From: Bacteroidota bacterium
Lineage (GTDB): Bacteria; Bacteroidota; Ignavibacteria; Kapaibacteriales; UBA961
DNA length: 52,303 bases
Direction: 5' to 3'
Assembly (NCBI GenBank): GCA_020852855.1
Contig: JADZAA010000132.1
Location: 1-52,303, forward strand
Positions 8,112 to 17,459 of this stretch are shown piece after piece. A model generated the notes under the pieces. It saw nothing but the letters and a program-made list of their open reading frames with translations, made no database searches and was not told the DNA's origin. The number at the start of each line of letters is the position of its first letter. Within the stretch, counting starts at the first letter, position 1. Both the position numbers and the translations under genes were made by a program.

Positions 8112-9758
8112 ATGAAGCGTTGGCGCGTTATCGCTCCCATAGCTGCAACAAGTTTGTTTGCAGTCGGTTTTTATATAGGCTGGAACGACTCATTATACTT
8201 CAAAATTAACAAATCGCTCGAAATCTTCGGCTCACTTTTTCGCGAAGTTTCGGAAAAGTATGTAGATGAGCTTGACCCCGAAGAATTCGTCAGGGGCGGT
8301 ATAAATAAAATGCTTGCCGAGCTGGATCCATATACTGTTTTTATGGGCGACGGCGAAGCCGACGATATTGACGCACTGACGAGCGGTTCATACACGGGAT
8401 TCGGCATTACGGCCGGAATACGCGACAGTATGATGACAATTACCGGTATTTACGACGGATATTCGGCGCAGCAGAACGGAGTGCGAATAGGCGACAGGAT
8501 ATTGCGTATTGACTCTTCGTTTACGCTTTATGCAGGTTCCGGCGGATTGCGCAAATACTCGCGAGGCGAGGCCGGCAGCAAAGCGCATATTACGTTATTG
8601 CGTGGTGAAAACGACACTCTGACAATGATACTGACTCGCCAGGTCATACGCATAACGAATGTCAGTTATTCCGGTATTTTGCCGAACGATGTCGGATATA
8701 TTAAATTGGAGCGATTCTCGCGTCGTGCTTCGGAGGAAGTGCGCTCGGCTTTGGGTGAATTGCAAGTAGGGCGGCAACTGAAAGGCCTTGTGCTTGATTT
8801 GCGCGATAATCCGGGCGGACTATTGGAATCGGCCGTCGAAGTATGCGAAATTTTTGTTCCGACCGGCAGTAGAATAGTAACTACTCGCGGGCGCGACACA
8901 ACGAACCGAAAAATTTACATATCAAAAATAACGCCAAGTGAGCCTGCGTTGCCGTTGGTAGTGCTTATTAACGGCGCAAGCGCAAGCGCATCGGAAGTAG
9001 TGGCCGGGGCGATTCAAGACCTTGACCGCGGTGTAATAGTCGGCGAACGCTCTTTCGGCAAAGGATTGGTGCAAAACGTTTTTCCGTTACCTCATAATAC
9101 AAGCCTTAAAATAACGACGGCAAAATATTATACGCCGTCGGGAAGATGTATACAAGCGATAGATTTTGCCAAAAGACGCGTCGGACTTCGCGACCAAACC
9201 GACAGCGGGCGAGTATTTTACACGAAAGCGGGGCGTGCCGTGCAAGAATCTCATGGCATTGCGCCGGATAGCACAGCAAATACCGAAGTGCAATCGTATT
9301 TTTTGCGACAACTCATAGAAAACAACGTAATATTTCGTTTTGCCAATGATTATGCCGCACCTTTTGCAACATTCCCGGAAATGATGCAAAACGGCTCTAT
9401 CGTCAAAGAATTTTCTAAATGGCTTGATGAACACGGCAATTTCAAATCTAACTCATTAGAATCGCTTGCCGTCGCGCGAAAAGCGGCTGAAAACGAAAAA
9501 GTACCGTATTCTGTAATGGCTAAATTTGATGCTCTCGAAAAATCGTTGCGAAAAGACAGAAAAGCGTTAATTAAACGTTACGAGCAGCAACTGCGCCGCA
9601 CTCTTGAAGCGGAAACTGTGCGTCGGCTTGCCACAAATCGCAATGCGGTTGATTTTTCTCTGAAACGCGACTCGGTAGCATTAAAGGCCGCCGATATTGC
9701 GGCATCGTCCGCTTATCGTAAAATATTATCCGCAACAGAAAGCGACGTTGCAAATTAA
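8112..9758 (+). CDS. C-terminal processing peptidase, S41 family, with PDZ domain
   Basis: One N-terminal membrane segment or uncleaved signal (residues 7-25) should place the protein in the periplasm. A helical cap region (DPYTVFMGDGEADDI) precedes a PDZ domain at about 85-180. The S41 core follows, with GYIKLERFSRRASEEV and LVLDLRDNPGG. The catalytic pair is Ser292 in GASASASE and Lys317 in SFGKG, 25 residues apart as in B. subtilis CtpB and E. coli Prc. The long C-terminal tail (about 390-548) is helical and charged. Such proteases trim periplasmic or lipoprotein substrates from the C-terminus. The gene stands alone, divergent from the vWA-OmpA lipoprotein with about 200 bp between starts. 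No strong SD is seen before ATG 8112. Confidence 0.93.
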   Translation: MKRWRVIAPIAATSLFAVGFYIGWNDSLYFKINKSLEIFGSLFREVSEKYVDELDPEEFVRGGINKMLAELDPYTVFMGDGEADDIDALTSGSYTGFGITAGIRDSMMTITGIYDGYSAQQNGVRIGDRILRIDSSFTLYAGSGGLRKYSRGEAGSKAHITLLRGENDTLTMILTRQVIRITNVSYSGILPNDVGYIKLERFSRRASEEVRSALGELQVGRQLKGLVLDLRDNPGGLLESAVEVCEIFVPTGSRIVTTRGRDTTNRKIYISKITPSEPALPLVVLINGASASASEVVAGAIQDLDRGVIVGERSFGKGLVQNVFPLPHNTSLKITTAKYYTPSGRCIQAIDFAKRRVGLRDQTDSGRVFYTKAGRAVQESHGIAPDSTANTEVQSYFLRQLIENNVIFRFANDYAAPFATFPEMMQNGSIVKEFSKWLDEHGNFKSNSLESLAVARKAAENEKVPYSVMAKFDALEKSLRKDRKALIKRYEQQLRRTLEAETVRRLATNRNAVDFSLKRDSVALKAADIAASSAYRKILSATESDVAN

Positions 9759-9992
9759 TACGATGCAATATTGTTTTATTCCGTATCGAACAGATGACTA
9801 CAAATATGCAGTAAAGCAACTTACGGGGTTTATTTACGGTAGTGTCATTATGCGGGTAATCTAATTAAAAAAATAAATAAATGCAAATATAAATACGGCG
9901 ATACAAAGTCAAAATATGAAAATATATCGGATTCAGATGAAAAATGAGATCCGTCATAGTTACAAAAGTATTTTTTTGTTAATTTTACAATT

Positions 9993-10379
9993 ATGAAAAA
10001 GTTTGCGGCTATATTCTTTCTCTTTATTTTTCTGATTGCCAATACAGCACTCGGAGAAGTATTGAAGTCGCCCGCGCTTATTCTGCATTACAAGGAACAC
10101 AAGCAAGAAAATAACAGCATTTCTTTCATTGATTTTTTGGCAAAACATTATACTAATGAGATAAATCATAGCCATAACGATAATCATCGCGACCACGAAA
10201 GACTGCCGTTCAAAACGGTGTACAGTCATTTTACTCAAATAGTTCCCGCAGTTCTCAAACAATCCTTTTCGTTTTCCGAAATTATTCCCCAAAAAGCAAC
10301 CGTTAAAACGTCGGTTCGCAATAATTCCGGCTATTCCCGACTTTACCTGAACAGTATCTGGCACCCTCCGCGCTTTTAG
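9993..10379 (+). CDS. Small exported His-rich protein of a heavy-metal efflux locus
   Basis: This 128-residue protein has a Sec signal peptide (hydrophobic 5-20, probable cleavage near ALG-EV). A conserved-looking block ISFIDFLAKHY follows, and then a His/Asp/Asn-rich stretch HSHNDNHRDHERLPF that could bind divalent metal. It lies 167 bp upstream of the CzcA-channel fusion on the same strand. I recall short exported proteins of this kind ahead of RND metal pumps in Bacteroidota, usually unannotated. A periplasmic metal-binding or sensing role is inference from the histidines and the neighbourhood. No catalytic motif is visible. Confidence 0.72.
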   Translation: MKKFAAIFFLFIFLIANTALGEVLKSPALILHYKEHKQENNSISFIDFLAKHYTNEINHSHNDNHRDHERLPFKTVYSHFTQIVPAVLKQSFSFSEIIPQKATVKTSVRNNSGYSRLYLNSIWHPPRF

Positions 10380-10401
10380 TTTTTTCTAATCAATAATCAG
10401 G

Positions 10402-10418
10402 CGTGTTCAATACACGCA
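10402..10418. repeat. Short perfect inverted repeat upstream of czcA
   Basis: Sequence GCGTGT-TCAAT-ACACGC lies between the His-rich protein gene and the efflux pump. There is no T-run, so it is not a standard terminator. It could be an operator or an mRNA hairpin. Coordinates are accurate to a base or two. Confidence 0.35.
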
Positions 10419-10467
10419 AAGCCTTGATGTTGCTGTGTTTATTGTGTGTTGCATTATGCGGTCCGCC

Positions 10468-10475
10468 TAATTTTG
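10468..10475 (+). promoter_or_regulatory. Candidate -7 box for the efflux pump operon
   Basis: TAATTTTG fits TAnnTTTG and lies 71 bp before the ATG at 10547. An ATTG at 10441-10444 could be the -33 element, with a 23-bp spacer. The 167-bp gap after the His-rich gene makes a separate promoter plausible. Confidence 0.35.
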
Positions 10476-10546
10476 CATTGCAGTATCGCATATCATGCTT
10501 TGCATACAGTAAACTGTACTTTACTAATTATTAAAAACTAAAAAAA

Positions 10547-13500
10547 ATGCTGAATAAAATAATAGAGTTTTCTGTAAAGAATAAACTTATCGTAGGTTTA
10601 TTTATAATCGGTCTGCTTGGTTACGGTGCTTACGAAGTGAAAAAACTTCCTATTGATGCCGTGCCCGACATTACCAATAATCAGGTTCAGGTTATTACGA
10701 TTGCTCCCGCACTTGGCGCGCCCGACATTGAGCGATTGATAACCTTTCCGATAGAACAAGTAAACAGCAATATACCCGGATTGATTGAACTCCGCAGTTT
10801 TTCCCGTTTCGGTTTGTCGGTTGTAACTATCGTGTTTAATGATAACACCGACATTTATTGGGCAAGACAGCAAGTTTCCGAACGCTTGCAAGAAGTGCAG
10901 GAACAAATTCCCAAAGGATTCGGGGCTCCGGTGTTAGCTCCCGTTACCACCGGTTTGGGTGAGATTTATCAGTATGTAGTCAGAGCGGAAAAAGGTTATG
11001 AAAATAAATATAATGCAATGGAATTGCGATCAATTCAGGATTGGATTGTACGCAGACAATTATTGGGCGTGAAAGGTGTGGCCGAAGTGAGCAGTTTCGG
11101 CGGTTTGCTAAAGCAATACGAAATTGCCGTAACACCCGAAAAACTTATGGCCTATGGAATTACCATTGCCGATGTATTTAATGCGTTGGAAAGAAATAAT
11201 CAAAATACAGGAGGTTCTTACATTGAAAAAGGCCCTACCGTTTTGTTTATCCGCAGCGAAGGATTGGTGGAAACCACAGAGGATATACAAAATATTGTCG
11301 TGAAAAATCTGCCCGACGGAATCCCGCTTTTGATTCGCGATGTGGGCGAGGTTCGTCTCGGCAATGCGCCGCGCTACGGAGCGATGACCTACAACGGGGA
11401 GCAACAAGTGTCCGGTGCGGTTGTGATGATGCTGAAAGGGGCGAACAGCAATGAAGTTATTCTGAATATTAAAGAGCGCATTGCAAAAATTCAGAAGTCT
11501 TTGCCCGAAGGCGTTGTTATTGAGCCTTTTTTGGATAGAACAAAAATGGTGAATAATGCCATCAGCACCGTTGTTAAAAATCTGCTGGAAGGCGCATTGA
11601 TTGTGATTTTTGTATTGGTGCTGTTCTTGGGAAATTTCAGAGCGGGTTTGCTGGTAGCGTCCGTGATTCCGCTTTCAATGTTGTTTGCCGTTATTCTGAT
11701 GAATTTATTCGGCGTAAGCGGTAATTTGATGAGTTTGGGTGCGCTGGATTTCGGTTTGATAGTAGACGGTGCGGTGATAATTGTGGAAGCAGTAATGCAT
11801 AAACTGTCGCACAGCAAACTATTTGAAAAAGTAAATAAACTTTCGCGCTCGGAAATGGACCAAGAAGTAAAAACCTCTGCCTCACGAATGATGAACAGTG
11901 CCGTTTTCGGACAAATTATTATTCTGATCGTATATCTGCCAATATTTACTTTGCAAGGTATTGAGGGCAAGATGTTTAAGCCGATGGCGCAAACTGTGGC
12001 TTTTGCTTTGTCGGGTGCGTTCCTGCTTTCGCTTACATATATTCCGATGATGAGTTCTTTGTTTTTGAGCAGAAAAATTTCTCATAAACAAACTTTTTCG
12101 GATAAGATGATGAATCTTTTGGAGCGTTTTTATCAGAATTTGTTAATTAAGGTTTTACGCCGTCAAAAAACTGTGCTTGTTACAGTTTCCGGATTATTTG
12201 TAACGGCAATATTCGTCCTAACGACTTTAGGCGGTGAATTTATCCCGTCTTTGCCCGAAGGCGATTTTGCCGTTGAGACTCGGGTTCTGCCGGGCAGTAA
12301 TTTGAACACTTCCATTGATGCAGTTTCCAAAGCGTCCAAAATACTCTTGAAAAATTTTCCGGAAGTAGAAAAAATTGTCGGTAAAACCGGAAGCAGCGAA
12401 GTGCCGACCGACCCTATGCCGATTGATGCCTCCGATTTAATGATTATTTTGAAAGACCGAAGCAAATGGACATCGGCAAAAACTTATCCCGAATTGGAAG
12501 AAAAAATGACCGAAGCATTGGCTGATGTGCCGGGCGTTACATTCGGATTTCAATATCCTGTGGCAATGCGCTTTAATGAGTTGATTTCGGGTGCCAGACA
12601 AGATGTGGTTTGCAAAATTTTCGGTGAAAATTTGGATACCTTGGCAATGTATGCAGGCAAATTGGGGCAAATATCCAATACTGTGCAAGGCACGGAAGCA
12701 ATATACGTAGAATCGGTAACGGGTATGCCTCAAATCGTCGTTCGATATAATCGCGCCGCCATTGCGCAGTACGGGCTGAATATCGGCGACATTAACCGTA
12801 TTGTTAATGCGGCTTTTGCCGGCGAGAGCAGCGGAATTGTTTATGAAGGCGAAAAAAGATTTGACCTTACTGTTCGATTGGCGACAGATAAAAGAAAAAA
12901 TCTTACTGATATTCAGAATTTACCGATTGCTACGCCTCGAGGTACGCAAATACCGTTAAGCACGGTTGCAAATGTAAGCATTGTGGAAGGGCCAAATCAA
13001 ATTCAAAGAGAAAATTCACAACGCAGAATAGTAGTCGGCTTCAATATTCGCGGCAGAGATATTCAGAGTGCCGTTCACGAACTGCAGCAAAAAGTAGAGC
13101 AACAAATAAAATTGCCGTCGGGATATTTTATCGCTTACGGCGGAGCTTTTGAAAACTTGGAAGCCGCTAAGCAAAGGCTGTCGGTTGCTGTTCCGATTTC
13201 ATTGCTTCTGATTTTTTTATTGCTTTATTTCGCGTTCGGTTCGGTTAAACAAGGTCTGTTGATTTACACTTCAATTCCACTTTCGGCAATCGGCGGAATC
13301 TTTGCATTGGCGATTCGCGATATTTCTTTCAGCGTTAGCGCGGGTATCGGTTTTATAGCATTATTTGGCGTTGCCGTGCTTAACGGCATTGTGCTTACAG
13401 CGGAATTTAACCGCTTGAAAGGCGAAGGATATACCGACCTGAAACGTATTGTGATAATGGGAACAAAAATACGCCTGCGGCCGGTTCTTATGACGGCCTT

Positions 13501-14893
13501 TGTAGCCTCTTTGGGCTTTCTTCCTATGGCTCTTAGTCAAGGCGAAGGCGCGGAAGTACAAAGACCGTTGGCAACTGTGGTAATCGGCGGTTTATTGGTT
13601 GCCACTTTCCTTACGCTTTTCGTGCTGCCGATACTTTACATAATTTTTAACAAAGGATTTTTTGCAGGCAAGAAAAATACAGTTACCGCAGTCGCTGTTC
13701 TGACGGTATTATCGGTTGCAAACACTTATGCGCAAACTCCTATAACACTTCGACAAGCGATAGATTCGGCATCGGCAAATAATCTTTCGGTAAAAAACGA
13801 AAAGTTGCGCGCTGCATATCGTCAAAAACTAATTCAAACCGCCGCCGATATTCCTGCAACAAGTATCAGCGGAGAATATGGCCAAATAAATAGTTTTTAT
13901 TCGGACATAAAAATCGGCTTGTCGCAAACCATGAAATTCCCGACTATTTATTTTTCTCAAAAAAAACTGTTGAGCGAAGAGTGGAAAAGCGGTTTGTTAA
14001 ATGTAGAAATAAAAGGGGCAGAATTAAAAAGATCGGTATCGGAAGTATTTTTTAATCTGCTGTATTTGGAACAGAAGAAAAACCTGTTACTGAAAAACGA
14101 CAGTTTATTTGTGGGATTTTCAGACAAAGCAAAGCAACGCTTCAACAGAGGCGAAAGCAGCTTACCGGAGAAAATATCGGCCGAAAATCAAAGAGGGCAA
14201 ATTGCTCTGCAACTATCGCAATTGGAGCAAGACATTGAAATTTGTCGTTTGCAGTTCGGGTTATTGCTCAACACAACGACTGCTTATACGCCGATTGAAA
14301 ATCAATTTGAATTGCCGGAGATTGTTACTGCATACAGCGATATTTTGACCGCTCATCCCAATTTGGAATATTTGAAACAACAACAGAATATTGCAGTGGC
14401 CATTACGGAAACAGAACTCTCTAAGTTATTGCCCGATATTACATTGGGCTATAATTTGACGGGGATGAAGGGAACTGGTGCCGATAATATCGAATATAAC
14501 GGTACGCCTCGTTTTCATTCTGTTCAATTAGGTTTGGCAGTTCCTATTTTTACGGGCGGGCAGAGCGCGAAAATCAATGCCTCAAAAATCAATGAACAAA
14601 TAGCGCGTAATGAGTATGAACTGAACCTGAAATACTTTGAAACCGCTTTTTCTTCTGCAATAAAGCAATATCAAAAATATCGGAGTGCCGTTTTATACTT
14701 TGAAAATACGGCTCTGAAAAATGCAGAAACAATCAAAAATACCGCAAACAAACAATTTTCTGCCGGCGAAATAAATTATTTGGAATGGTTGATGCTGACT
14801 AATCAAGCACTTGTCGTTCAGAGCGAGTATTTAGATGCAAAACACAACAGAAACAACGCAACTGCCGAAATAATTTTTTATCTTAATAAATAA
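10547..14893 (+). CDS. czcA: CzcA-type RND heavy-metal exporter fused to a TolC/CzcC-like outer-membrane channel
   Basis: Residues 1-1040 are a complete heavy-metal RND pump: an N-terminal membrane helix, PIDAVPDITNNQVQV, two periplasmic porter domains and two six-helix bundles. The motif DFGLIVDGAVIIVE in TM4 marks the divalent-cation (Co/Zn/Cd) subgroup; Cu/Ag pumps differ there. From about residue 1042 the frame continues through a signal-peptide-like segment (VTAVAVLTVLSVANTYAQ). An approximately 400-residue TolC-family channel follows, starting TPITLRQAIDSASANN and ending with paired helices (GEINYLEWLML). Such fusions are common in Bacteroidota, so the length of 1448 is not an artefact. 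The adaptor gene follows 11 bp downstream, so pump, channel and adaptor form one export system across both membranes. Confidence 0.95.
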   Translation: MLNKIIEFSVKNKLIVGLFIIGLLGYGAYEVKKLPIDAVPDITNNQVQVITIAPALGAPDIERLITFPIEQVNSNIPGLIELRSFSRFGLSVVTIVFNDNTDIYWARQQVSERLQEVQEQIPKGFGAPVLAPVTTGLGEIYQYVVRAEKGYENKYNAMELRSIQDWIVRRQLLGVKGVAEVSSFGGLLKQYEIAVTPEKLMAYGITIADVFNALERNNQNTGGSYIEKGPTVLFIRSEGLVETTEDIQNIVVKNLPDGIPLLIRDVGEVRLGNAPRYGAMTYNGEQQVSGAVVMMLKGANSNEVILNIKERIAKIQKSLPEGVVIEPFLDRTKMVNNAISTVVKNLLEGALIVIFVLVLFLGNFRAGLLVASVIPLSMLFAVILMNLFGVSGNLMSLGALDFGLIVDGAVIIVEAVMHKLSHSKLFEKVNKLSRSEMDQEVKTSASRMMNSAVFGQIIILIVYLPIFTLQGIEGKMFKPMAQTVAFALSGAFLLSLTYIPMMSSLFLSRKISHKQTFSDKMMNLLERFYQNLLIKVLRRQKTVLVTVSGLFVTAIFVLTTLGGEFIPSLPEGDFAVETRVLPGSNLNTSIDAVSKASKILLKNFPEVEKIVGKTGSSEVPTDPMPIDASDLMIILKDRSKWTSAKTYPELEEKMTEALADVPGVTFGFQYPVAMRFNELISGARQDVVCKIFGENLDTLAMYAGKLGQISNTVQGTEAIYVESVTGMPQIVVRYNRAAIAQYGLNIGDINRIVNAAFAGESSGIVYEGEKRFDLTVRLATDKRKNLTDIQNLPIATPRGTQIPLSTVANVSIVEGPNQIQRENSQRRIVVGFNIRGRDIQSAVHELQQKVEQQIKLPSGYFIAYGGAFENLEAAKQRLSVAVPISLLLIFLLLYFAFGSVKQGLLIYTSIPLSAIGGIFALAIRDISFSVSAGIGFIALFGVAVLNGIVLTAEFNRLKGEGYTDLKRIVIMGTKIRLRPVLMTAFVASLGFLPMALSQGEGAEVQRPLATVVIGGLLVATFLTLFVLPILYIIFNKGFFAGKKNTVTAVAVLTVLSVANTYAQTPITLRQAIDSASANNLSVKNEKLRAAYRQKLIQTAADIPATSISGEYGQINSFYSDIKIGLSQTMKFPTIYFSQKKLLSEEWKSGLLNVEIKGAELKRSVSEVFFNLLYLEQKKNLLLKNDSLFVGFSDKAKQRFNRGESSLPEKISAENQRGQIALQLSQLEQDIEICRLQFGLLLNTTTAYTPIENQFELPEIVTAYSDILTAHPNLEYLKQQQNIAVAITETELSKLLPDITLGYNLTGMKGTGADNIEYNGTPRFHSVQLGLAVPIFTGGQSAKINASKINEQIARNEYELNLKYFETAFSSAIKQYQKYRSAVLYFENTALKNAETIKNTANKQFSAGEINYLEWLMLTNQALVVQSEYLDAKHNRNNATAEIIFYLNK

Positions 14894-14904
14894 TCTTTGA
14901 AACA

Positions 14905-16035
14905 ATGAAAAAAATAATAATATTCACAGTATTTGCCTTGTTGCTGACCTCATGCGACAGCAAGCAAGCAATAGAGCAGCCCGCAGTTTCGCCTAAAAAT
15001 GAACATACGGTAACGCTTACCGACGAGCAATTCAAAAATGCCGGAATAGAAATCGGTAAAGTCGAAATAAAACTCGTTTCTTCGGTATTGAAATTAAACG
15101 GTAAAATTGATGTACCTCCGCAAAATACCGTATCTGTCAGTGCGCCGTTGGGCGGATATTTAAAATCAACCAAATTATTGCCCGGAATGCATATAAACAA
15201 GGGCGAAGCGCTTGCCGTGATGGAAGATGTGCAATACATACAATTACAGCAAGATTATTTGACCGCAAAAGCGCAATTTACATTTTACGAAAGCGAATAT
15301 TTGCGTCAAAAAGAGCTGAACGAAAGTAAAGCCGCCAGCGACAAAGTTTTTGAACAGACAAAAGCTGCGTATCAAACTCAGGATATTTCAATAAAATCAT
15401 TGGAGCAAAAGCTTGGGCTGATTGGATTAAATCCCAATAATATTACGGCCAATACAATTTCCAAAAGTATAAATATTTATTCGCCGATAACGGGATTTGT
15501 ATCTGCTGTGAATATTAATATCGGCAAATACGTTAATCCGAGCGACGTATTGTTCGAATTGGTTAATCCGAGCGACGTTTATTTGACTTTAATCGTGTTT
15601 GATAAGGACTTAAATAAACTCGCCATAGGGCAGAAAGCTTTTGCTTACGTAAATAATCAGCCCGATAAAAAATATGAATGTGAAATTATTCTGATAAGTA
15701 AAAATATCTCGAACGATAATTCGGCGCAGGCTCATTGCCGTTTCAAAAAATACGATAAAATACTATTGCCCGGAATGTTTATGAGTGCGAATATCGAGCT
15801 GTCGGGAAGCAATGTTTCCGTATTACCCGATGCCGCTATTGTTCGGTTTGAAAATAAAAACTATGTGTTCGTCGCAAAGGAAAATAATCGGTTCGAGATG
15901 CATGAAGTACAGACGGGCGATACAGAGAACGGATTTACGGAAATTCTCAATTCGGAGTATCCGGCCAATCAGAAATATGCGGTAAATGGTGCATATAATT
16001 TATTGATGGCACTGAAAAACACCGATGAAAAATAG
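14905..16035 (+). CDS. czcB: RND efflux periplasmic adaptor lipoprotein (CzcB family)
   Basis: The lipoprotein signal peptide ends at LLTSC (Cys17). A beta domain (about 45-80) leads into the barrel-sandwich lipoyl half-motif SAPLGGYLKSTKLLPGMHINKGEALAVMED (about 73-103, given here in part as its key residues G78, G79, P86, G87 and G93). A helical hairpin spans about 105-170. The second half-motif is IYSPITGFVSAVNINIGKYV. A beta-barrel and membrane-proximal domain complete the 376 residues. The adaptor links the inner-membrane pump to the outer-membrane channel encoded by the preceding fused gene, which ends 11 bp upstream; the two are surely co-transcribed. No His-rich N-terminal extension is present, unlike some CzcB proteins. 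Substrate choice rests on the pump motif (divalent cations). Confidence 0.92.
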   Translation: MKKIIIFTVFALLLTSCDSKQAIEQPAVSPKNEHTVTLTDEQFKNAGIEIGKVEIKLVSSVLKLNGKIDVPPQNTVSVSAPLGGYLKSTKLLPGMHINKGEALAVMEDVQYIQLQQDYLTAKAQFTFYESEYLRQKELNESKAASDKVFEQTKAAYQTQDISIKSLEQKLGLIGLNPNNITANTISKSINIYSPITGFVSAVNINIGKYVNPSDVLFELVNPSDVYLTLIVFDKDLNKLAIGQKAFAYVNNQPDKKYECEIILISKNISNDNSAQAHCRFKKYDKILLPGMFMSANIELSGSNVSVLPDAAIVRFENKNYVFVAKENNRFEMHEVQTGDTENGFTEILNSEYPANQKYAVNGAYNLLMALKNTDEK

Positions 16036-16179
16036 TTTTAATCTTGTCAATCGGATAAATTGGCCTATAATTTAATTACATTTATTCAGTAGGTTCCCAA
16101 TACCCGAAAACTCGATATGCCAAGAACAAAATCAGCAGCCTGATGCAGAGAATACGCACGATTATCTGCCGGTAAAACG

Positions 16180-16187
16180 TAATTTTG
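16180..16187 (+). promoter_or_regulatory. Candidate -7 box for pyrB
   Basis: TAATTTTG matches TAnnTTTG, 35 bp before the pyrB ATG at 16223. No -33 TTG is seen at the normal spacing, so this is tentative. Confidence 0.33.
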
Positions 16188-16222
16188 AAACGATTAGTAC
16201 CTTAAATTTCTGTTTTTTCGAT

Positions 16223-17188
16223 ATGGCAAATAATCTTGACGAGATGATTCGGCACGCCGCCGAAATATATCGGAGCCGACATTTACTGACGGCGGAAGGC
16301 CTGGGTGCGGAAGAAATAGTATCTATATTCAAAATAGCCGAATATTTTGTTGAGCAAGGCATTAACGGCAGAAAGCGTCATGATATTCTGCGCGGTATGA
16401 CGGTAATTTCGGCTTTTTTTGAAACCTCTACTCGCACTAAAATATCGTTTGATCTGGCGGCGCGGCGATTAGGTGCTGATGTAACTGCATTTCAGGCGAC
16501 GGCAAGCAGTCTGGCCAAAGGAGAGTCGCTTCTCGATACGCTTGCGACTATTAATGCAATGGGTGCGGATATGTGGGTAGTTCGTCATTCCCAATCGGGG
16601 GCTGTGGAATTGATGAGCCGAAATTCCGATTGTATTTTTTTGAATGCCGGCGACGGACGACATCAGCACCCTACGCAAGGCCTATTGGATTGTTTCACGC
16701 TTTGGCGACGCTGGAAAGGCGAAATGAGCGGAAAGCGAGTGTGCATAATCGGCGATATTGAACATAGTCGCGTTGCTCGGTCAAATTTTCTGCTGTTGCA
16801 AACGCTTGGTTGCGAAACCGGAATGGCCGCACCCGGAACGCTGATTCCGCACTCGTGGCCAATATTGGGCGCAAGGCGATTTTTATCTTCAAAAGAGGCT
16901 TGTGAATGGGCTGATGCCGCAATATTCCTGCGCCTGCAAAAAGAACGTATGGAGGGCGGGCTGTTACCTGCGAATGACGGCTTTGCTAAACGTTACGGAA
17001 TGACTTGTTCTTTGCTGCAAAAATTGCCGCACTTGACAATTTTGCACCCGGGTCCGGTGAATTACGGCGTTGAAATAGACGCAGAGTCTGCCGCAGATAA
17101 ACGCTCGGTCATTCGAGAGCAAGTAACAAACGGCGTTGCCGTCAGAATGGCTGTAATGTCGGTTTTAGCCCAAAAACAGCGTCATTAA
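16223..17188 (+). CDS. pyrB: Aspartate carbamoyltransferase catalytic subunit
   Basis: This is the committed step of pyrimidine synthesis: carbamoyl phosphate plus aspartate gives carbamoyl aspartate. The carbamoyl-phosphate loop is FFETSTRTK (Ser69-Thr70-Arg71-Thr72). The mobile-loop motif SSLAKGES has Lys99, and HPTQ is at 149-152. The aspartate domain ends with the HPGPVNYGVEI segment (275-285). The last motif normally has Arg after Asn (NRGVEI); here residue 281 is Tyr. The first motif usually has Pro where this protein has Thr68 (FFEPSTRT). The length of 321 matches the stand-alone class without a regulatory chain, and no pyrI is adjacent. pyrE lies separately at 26.7-27.3 kb. A perfect 12-bp hairpin terminator follows at 17199. 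Confidence 0.95.
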   Translation: MANNLDEMIRHAAEIYRSRHLLTAEGLGAEEIVSIFKIAEYFVEQGINGRKRHDILRGMTVISAFFETSTRTKISFDLAARRLGADVTAFQATASSLAKGESLLDTLATINAMGADMWVVRHSQSGAVELMSRNSDCIFLNAGDGRHQHPTQGLLDCFTLWRRWKGEMSGKRVCIIGDIEHSRVARSNFLLLQTLGCETGMAAPGTLIPHSWPILGARRFLSSKEACEWADAAIFLRLQKERMEGGLLPANDGFAKRYGMTCSLLQKLPHLTILHPGPVNYGVEIDAESAADKRSVIREQVTNGVAVRMAVMSVLAQKQRH

Positions 17189-17198
17189 GCGGCTTTTC

Positions 17199-17224
17199 AA
17201 TAAAAAAGCAAATGCTTTTTTATT
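17199..17224. terminator. Perfect palindromic terminator between pyrB and tRNA-Val
   Basis: Two perfectly complementary 12-nt arms (17199-17210 and 17213-17224) flank two A residues, with A- and T-runs inside the stem. It can stop pyrB transcription from the left and tRNA transcription from the right. Confidence 0.75.
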
Positions 17225-17244
17225 AAGCACTTGCCTTTGTTCTG

Positions 17245-17319
17245 TGGGCTCTACAGGATTCGAACCAGTGACCTCTACCGTGTCAAGGTAGCACTCTAAA
17301 CCAACTGAGCTAAGAGCCC
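17245..17319 (-). tRNA. tRNA-Val, anticodon GAC
   Basis: The minus strand folds as a cloverleaf: acceptor GGGCTCT/AGAGCCC with discriminator A, D-arm GCTC-AGTTGGTTTA-GAGT, anticodon stem CTACC/GGTAG around TTGACAC (anticodon GAC, reading GUC/GUU), and T-loop TTCGAAT. CCA is not encoded. The T-stem ACTGG/CCTGT has one T-T mismatch at its middle pair, which is unusual. Confidence 0.93.
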
Positions 17320-17459
17320 TTTAGTTTTCTGTATGCAACGAGGATAAAGTGCGAAAATACCTCGAAAGCAGGCACATTTCCAAATAGTATTTTCTGCGGC
17401 GGCAACGGAATGTACAGTGGAAGATTTGCCTGTTTGTTCCGTACTGCCGTGTTTTTCAG

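Noticed and set aside
9759-9992. Metal riboswitch or small RNA before the efflux locus
   Set aside because: No stable structure or known riboswitch pattern could be seen; the stretch is AT-rich and featureless.
10547-14893. Possible assembly error fusing czcA with the channel gene
   Set aside because: The frame is continuous, and CzcA-TolC fusions of this length are known in Bacteroidota.
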